From Oscheius dolichura (taxonomy: Eukaryota > Nematoda > Chromadorea > Rhabditida > Rhabditidae), in assembly GCA_932521035.1 (NCBI GenBank), contig OW051494.1, forward strand, positions 7,550,001 through 7,614,000: a DNA stretch of 64,000 nt, read 5' to 3'. Each line of letters begins with the position of its first letter. The stretch's first letter is position 1. This document shows, piece after piece, positions 59,675 through 64,000 of the stretch. Made by a program: the position numbers and the translations under genes. The notes beneath the pieces were generated by a model. The model had not been told where the DNA came from and ran no database searches. It was given only the letters and a program-made list of their open reading frames with translations.

Positions 59675-62312
59675 TCAAGATGAAAAGGCTTCCTGAGGTA
59701 TGCTAGGTCTGGCATCGAGAAAAGCTTGTCTGGCTTTCTGAAAGTAAGCTCATTTTTTTATGTTTTCTTATTCAGGCAAATTTTCTTGAAGTTATATTTG
59801 TGACTCACTTCATATTGCCAGCCATTTTCTTCCAAGCATAGTTGACTGTAGTGTAGATTCATCCCGCTTTGCCTGTATTTATTAATCTTTCCTTTTTGTG
59901 TGTGTGAAACTCACTGAGAGAATGTCTCGACCATTTGTTTCTTGATGTCATCGCTAGGAGCGGAAGTTGCTACATCGCTCACTTCGATGGAAGTAAACTA
60001 AATTTCTTTTATTCTTTCAGACTAGATAATTACCAACCTTTTTCATTAGAGCTCGGTATCGCTCGAGTCTAACCACTGAAACAGCGCTAATGTATAGCAT
60101 ATCTGATAAGATAGAAATGCTAAAAGATCTCTTATTTTAGCGGGAGTGTCATATTTACCCATTATCTACCCGAACAGTGAAGGTGCGGCTGAAGAAGTTG
60201 AGAGGAGAACTTTTATCTGACCCTATCAAGCAGTCTTCAAAGAGTCCTTGGATAGTGAAGCCAAGGATAGATCCCTAGAGGACAGGATTTTTATTATTTC
60301 GTCTCCCAACTCACCATGCACAGATGGACATCTATCGTAAAGCTGTCTCTGTGATGCTTCGTCAGTGGTAATTTAGCTAGCTGTACAGCAATTTCCATAT
60401 TTCCCTTGAAAATACGGGTTCCTCTGCTTCTACTCCATTTTTCTTCTCTCATAATGTTATGGGAAGGATAAATGTATTTCTTGAAGAGCTCACTGAAATC
60501 GCTGTCAGGGGAGACTGGTGGAAAATCTTACTCGTCGTGATATTTGATAGTCTGAGTATCCCTTAGATTTTGGATGGTGAGAGTAAATGCAGACTGAAAA
60601 GGACTTGGTTGCAGTATCTATCTTCAAGGAAAACTTACATTGTCTGGGTGATAAGCTTGGAGAAGCTTCTTTCTTGTAGCAGCTCCTTGAGGGCCGTCAT
60701 AAAAACCAAAATAAGTGGTAAGGAATTCATTCAGCAGCTGCTGAACTTCGGGACTCTTGTAGAAATCTCCCTAAAAGATGTCGTAAAATTGATCAACAGG
60801 GGAAAACCTTGACTGGAGCATCAGGTCTCAATTGATCTTCAGGAATATCCATATTATTTGGTGGACCATATTGTACTCCATCCTAGAATGGAAAAAATGC
60901 TCAACTGGAGGGTAAAATGACTCACTAGTGTGGTAACGAGAGGGAATACCCCACGAACGGCACTGGAAGAGAGAGTTGATAATAAAATGACCTGTTTTTA
61001 TAAATAATATATACACAAAAGAGAAAAGAAACAAATCCTGTACTTCAAATAGTCCGCGGTGTTGGTGTACTGTTCACAGATGGGGTTCCCCTCTAGGAAC
61101 AACGTCTTCACTGGCAGGCCTCGAAGCTTTTCCAGCTGATCAATGCTCGCAATCTATAAAAATTTGTCTTCTTTTTGCATGGAAAACTCACCGAATTGCC
61201 CGAAAGGTCCAAGACTGTGATGAATTTACAAACTGTAACAAATGTGGAGGCGAAATCCAGGTGACGGAGCTTGTTTGACTGAAATCATTTGGTTATCCTG
61301 ACTGCTTTTTTGTTGAAATTGTTGATTTTCTCCTAGTTTTGTGTTGAAAAGCCGTACCTCTCCTCCCTCGAGGCTCAGCGCTATAATATTTCCGTATTTC
61401 TCATCAATATGATCTATCACTTCCAACATTACATTCGACATTGTAAGATTTAGTTTGGCTCCTGCTGCTTTGAATTCTGTAACAAATACCCCCCATTTTG
61501 TTTATTTTCTATGGAACTAACCAGGAGCCTCGTCAAATTTAGCCAAAGACAGCGACTTTGTATTCGTATCATAACGGGTGTCTACTACTTTCTGAACTTT
61601 TTGATAGGAGAAGGTAAGTGGAACTCACTTTTACAAGAGCAGAATCTTTTTTGGATAAGGGCTGCCAAGGGGCAGGGACTGGATTCATTAGAAGGATGAT
61701 TTTATCGTTTGTTTCTGTGTGAATTAGACGTTTGTTGAGGAATTTTACAGCTTTTGCAGCTTCTTCACTCTATAACCCCATATTTCTTTGGGTATTGCTG
61801 TAAAGGTACCTTCAAGTGGAACTCCACCTCATTTTTTTCGTTTACACGGATCAGTAAAGGTTTGAAGTGATCGATTTCTTGTCGACTGAGGAGTTGAATG
61901 ACCCAACCGGCTCCATATTTTCCGCCGTGAGGCACCTGAAGACTCTGGCTGGTAGGAAACAACTTACTCTTATTTTATAGGCAGTTTCCTTTCTGGTAGG
62001 AAGTCCCCTCCGCGGGGGAAGGTCAGTCAGAAGAGGTGTGGGTCGTTTTGGCCCCTGGTATAAAGGACCTCGAGGGCCACAAAAAAAGGGCGCCCGACCT
62101 CGAGGGCCACAAAAAACGATTCCTGCTCCCGGTTGTCGATTATCAACTCGATCTGGAAATATTTTGCTTTCTTCAGCTTTATTAGGCCCTTCGGTTTTTA
62201 TAGCTGTTATTTTGGCTCATAACTCACATCGATTCCTATTTCTTGGCTCTTCTTCTCTTCTAGTTACACGAGTAATTCTGGCAGTAATATCTTTGACTCC
62301 TGAGTGACTCAT
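59675..62312 (-). CDS. Second full-length NXF paralogue
   Basis: Eighteen exons, ATG at 62,312 to TGA at 59,675, about 606 residues in phase. It has the same domain order as nxf-1: a basic RG-containing leader (EEEPRNRNRYRVDNRQPG, two FCGPRG units), an RNA-binding domain (GKYGAGWVIQLLSRQEIDHF), and leucine-rich repeats (KLRHLDFASTFVTV, LFLEGNPICEQYT). The NTF2-like domain includes FGFYDGPQGAATRKKLL, FFSRTFTVRVDNG and DMLYISAVSVVRLERY. The TAP-C end is GMNLHYSQLCLEENGWQYE. Several exons are exactly the same length in both genes (141, 126, 87 and 70 bases), proving tandem duplication. In C. elegans nxf-1 and nxf-2 are also neighbours, so this may be nxf-2; symbol withheld. A TTTACAG two bases before ATG suggests trans-splicing. 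Confidence 0.9.
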
Positions 62313-63005
62313 TCCTGTAAAGTAAATGTGGGCTCAAGCGTATGCAGAGGAGAAGAAAGGTAAAGCGAAATGCCCAGCTGTTTCGAAACAAGCGCTTGTG
62401 CTCGGTGATAAACCAGGAATTCGAAAACGTCAGAGGCAAACAAGCTAATTATCGATTATGGGATCCTGGACCTTCCGAGCATTTATAGCCCGGTTCGTTG
62501 AACAGGAATGAAATAAACATGTTGCAGGTGAAGATTGGAAGATATCCTCAGAAACGTAGATTGATCCACTTGAAAGCTAATAAGCGACGGTCCTTCGTGT
62601 AACAAAAGCACATCTATAATCAGTTTTCCGTGTTCTTCTACTTGTTTCGGGCATATAATATGGAGGTATCGAACAGGAGAATCAATGAAACTGCCTTGTT
62701 TGTGACCTTCTTTTGGCGAAACTGGATCTTTTCGAAATTGAAATAGTGAGAGAGCAATACGCACAATTGCGACCGATTCTCTCGAAAATTCAAACAGTTT
62801 TCAAATTTGCACATAAAAGGCTGAACTTCAGCCGATTTGTTGTTGTTGCTCTTGTTTATTTTTAGAGATATTTGATTGTTTTAGCACGTTAGGAAGTAGA
62901 CGAATGAAATATCGAGATGTCAAACAAATATCTATAATCTTTGAACTTACAAAAATAGAACCAAACCTCAATTCTCACATTTCAGGGCACATAAAATCCT
63001 ACAAC
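62313..63005. promoter_or_regulatory. Divergent promoter region, nxf paralogue and next gene
   Basis: About 690 bp between two divergent start codons. A TTTCAG at 62,980-62,985 lies about 20 bases before ATG at 63,006 and is a probable trans-splice acceptor. If the upstream in-frame ATG at 62,904 is used instead, the region is shorter. Two short AT-rich tracts, no other gene. Confidence 0.45.
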
Positions 63006-64000
63006 ATGAGAACATGGAAGGATATTAGAGAAGAATTGATGAGTACAAGTAAGTCGTTATTTCATTACTGCAGCATGATGTACTTTCCAGATAGTGTTTG
63101 TACAATTCTTCAAGGCAACCCTGTTGCAACTCATTTTTATAAACATTTAGATTCAGTAGTAAGTCCATATTTGATCAATTCATTTGAACAACTCTAGTTT
63201 AATGCATTTGAAGATGTTACTCCAGAAGAGATGGAAATTGTATGTGATGAAGAAATGCGACTCCTTCTTTGTGGCTTCCAAACTGACAATATTCGACTAA
63301 TTTTTGATGCTGAAACGAAACGGCCACATGCATTGAACCCAAACCCTTCATTGGATCCTTATCTCAGGTTTATATATTTGTTTTGTCTTTAGTTTTCTTT
63401 TAGATCTGCAATAGATAGATTTTTTGATATAATTCATGATCTTTATATCGTACGCGTTATGGGGCACGGTTAGAGTTTTATAGGATGTTAAATTTTATTT
63501 TAGAAATACGTGCTAATCTGTTGCGTTCACGCATTGCTAGAGTCATTGTCTTTAAAATAACACAGAGAGTTGAAGATGTCTTATCACCCATATTGATGGA
63601 TAATTGGTCGCAGAGAGTATCGGAAGGGGTATGTTATTCTGACCTGCTCTATTGTTTTGCTAGTTTCATGATTCCGATTACGGTCTCAACAGTCTGAGCA
63701 GAAGTGTTACTGCCATTAAATCAACGATTCACTGTTATGCTGAAATCGTTCTTGCAATTTATGAGGTAATTAATTTAGCATAAAAAACTTAAATCTTTCA
63801 GAAAAATTTATCAGGAGGTGAGGTAATTGATTTACTAGAAGAAAAACTTCAAAGAGCGATTCGAGACCGTCAGGAAATACAATTGTTACAAAAGGTGAGA
63901 TTTATAGAAAGCAAGAAGTACTTCATTTTAGGAGGCATGGAAAATATTTTTTGAAATTGCTGGGACATGGATTTCTTTTGGATTGCTCGAAGATATCAAC
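63006..64000 (+). CDS. Unidentified helical protein, 5' part only
   Basis: Eight exons reach the right edge: 63006-63048, 63091-63158, 63198-63367, 63404-63468, 63504-63628, 63664-63765, 63802-63894 and 63932 to the end, all in phase. About 248 residues are visible. The product is strongly helical with no signal peptide, for example TPEEMEIVCDEEMRLLLCGF, SAIDRFFDIIHDLYIVRVMG, RSRIARVIVFKITQRVEDVL, and LLEEKLQRAIRDRQEI. The last exon reads FFEIAGTWISFGLLEDIN, which resembles the W...G.L.D block of gamma-tubulin complex proteins (GCP2/GCP3). That is a weak hint only; a tethering-complex subunit is another option. An upstream in-frame ATG at 62,904 could extend the N-terminus by 34 residues. Confidence 0.75.

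Overview
This window is nuclear DNA from a nematode, most likely a rhabditid close to Caenorhabditis. The evidence is many very short introns (mostly 32-60 bp) with TTTCAG-type acceptors, and a TTTCAG-like site just upstream of many start codons, as expected for spliced-leader trans-splicing. The gene content also fits: C-type lectin, several divergent nuclear hormone receptors, gck-1, taf-10 and a tandem nxf pair. From general knowledge, the C. elegans orthologues of the last three lie on chromosome V. All gene models below were spliced by hand from the sequence. Most close with consistent reading phase from ATG to stop.

Layout. 1-9.5 kb: a C-type lectin gene running off the left edge, a possible 3' exon, an acidic 170-residue protein, tRNA-Thr, a putative membrane protein with one hydrophobic segment, and a 13-exon gene for a basic 605-residue protein of unknown role. 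9.5-22.3 kb: almost no genes. It holds a tRNA-derived element, a 723-bp PIF/Harbinger fragment with a 3-bp target duplication, a dispersed repeat and very many TTACTGTAG/TACGGTA motifs. 22.3-30.1 kb: nuclear receptor 1 (+), a purine minisatellite, a lysine-rich single-pass protein, tRNA-Met, a broken ubiquitin-protease-like gene, and nuclear receptor 2 (-) with a degenerate second zinc finger. 30.1-35.4 kb: no gene seen. 35.4-39 kb: nuclear receptor 3 (+), which seems to lack the DNA-binding domain, then tRNA-Trp and an F-box-like gene (-). 39-44.1 kb: no gene seen. 44.1-50 kb: an acidic protein (-), a foldback repeat, and a SEC14/GOLD lipid-transfer gene (-) with a 760-bp hairpin in one intron.

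51.4-64 kb is compact, AT-richer and full of housekeeping genes: gck-1 (-), taf-10 (+, divergent from gck-1), nxf-1 (-), a second full-length nxf paralogue (-), and the start of an unidentified multi-exon gene (+). These cover kinase signalling, TFIID/SAGA transcription, and mRNA export. The contrast with the repeat- and receptor-rich left and centre suggests a boundary between rapidly evolving and conserved gene neighbourhoods.

No bacterial-type system, CRISPR array or complete autonomous transposon was seen. The most notable points are the receptor with no DNA-binding domain, the receptor with a broken zinc finger, two apparent GC-AG introns, the odd homologous intron in the two nxf genes, and the two long foldback repeats.
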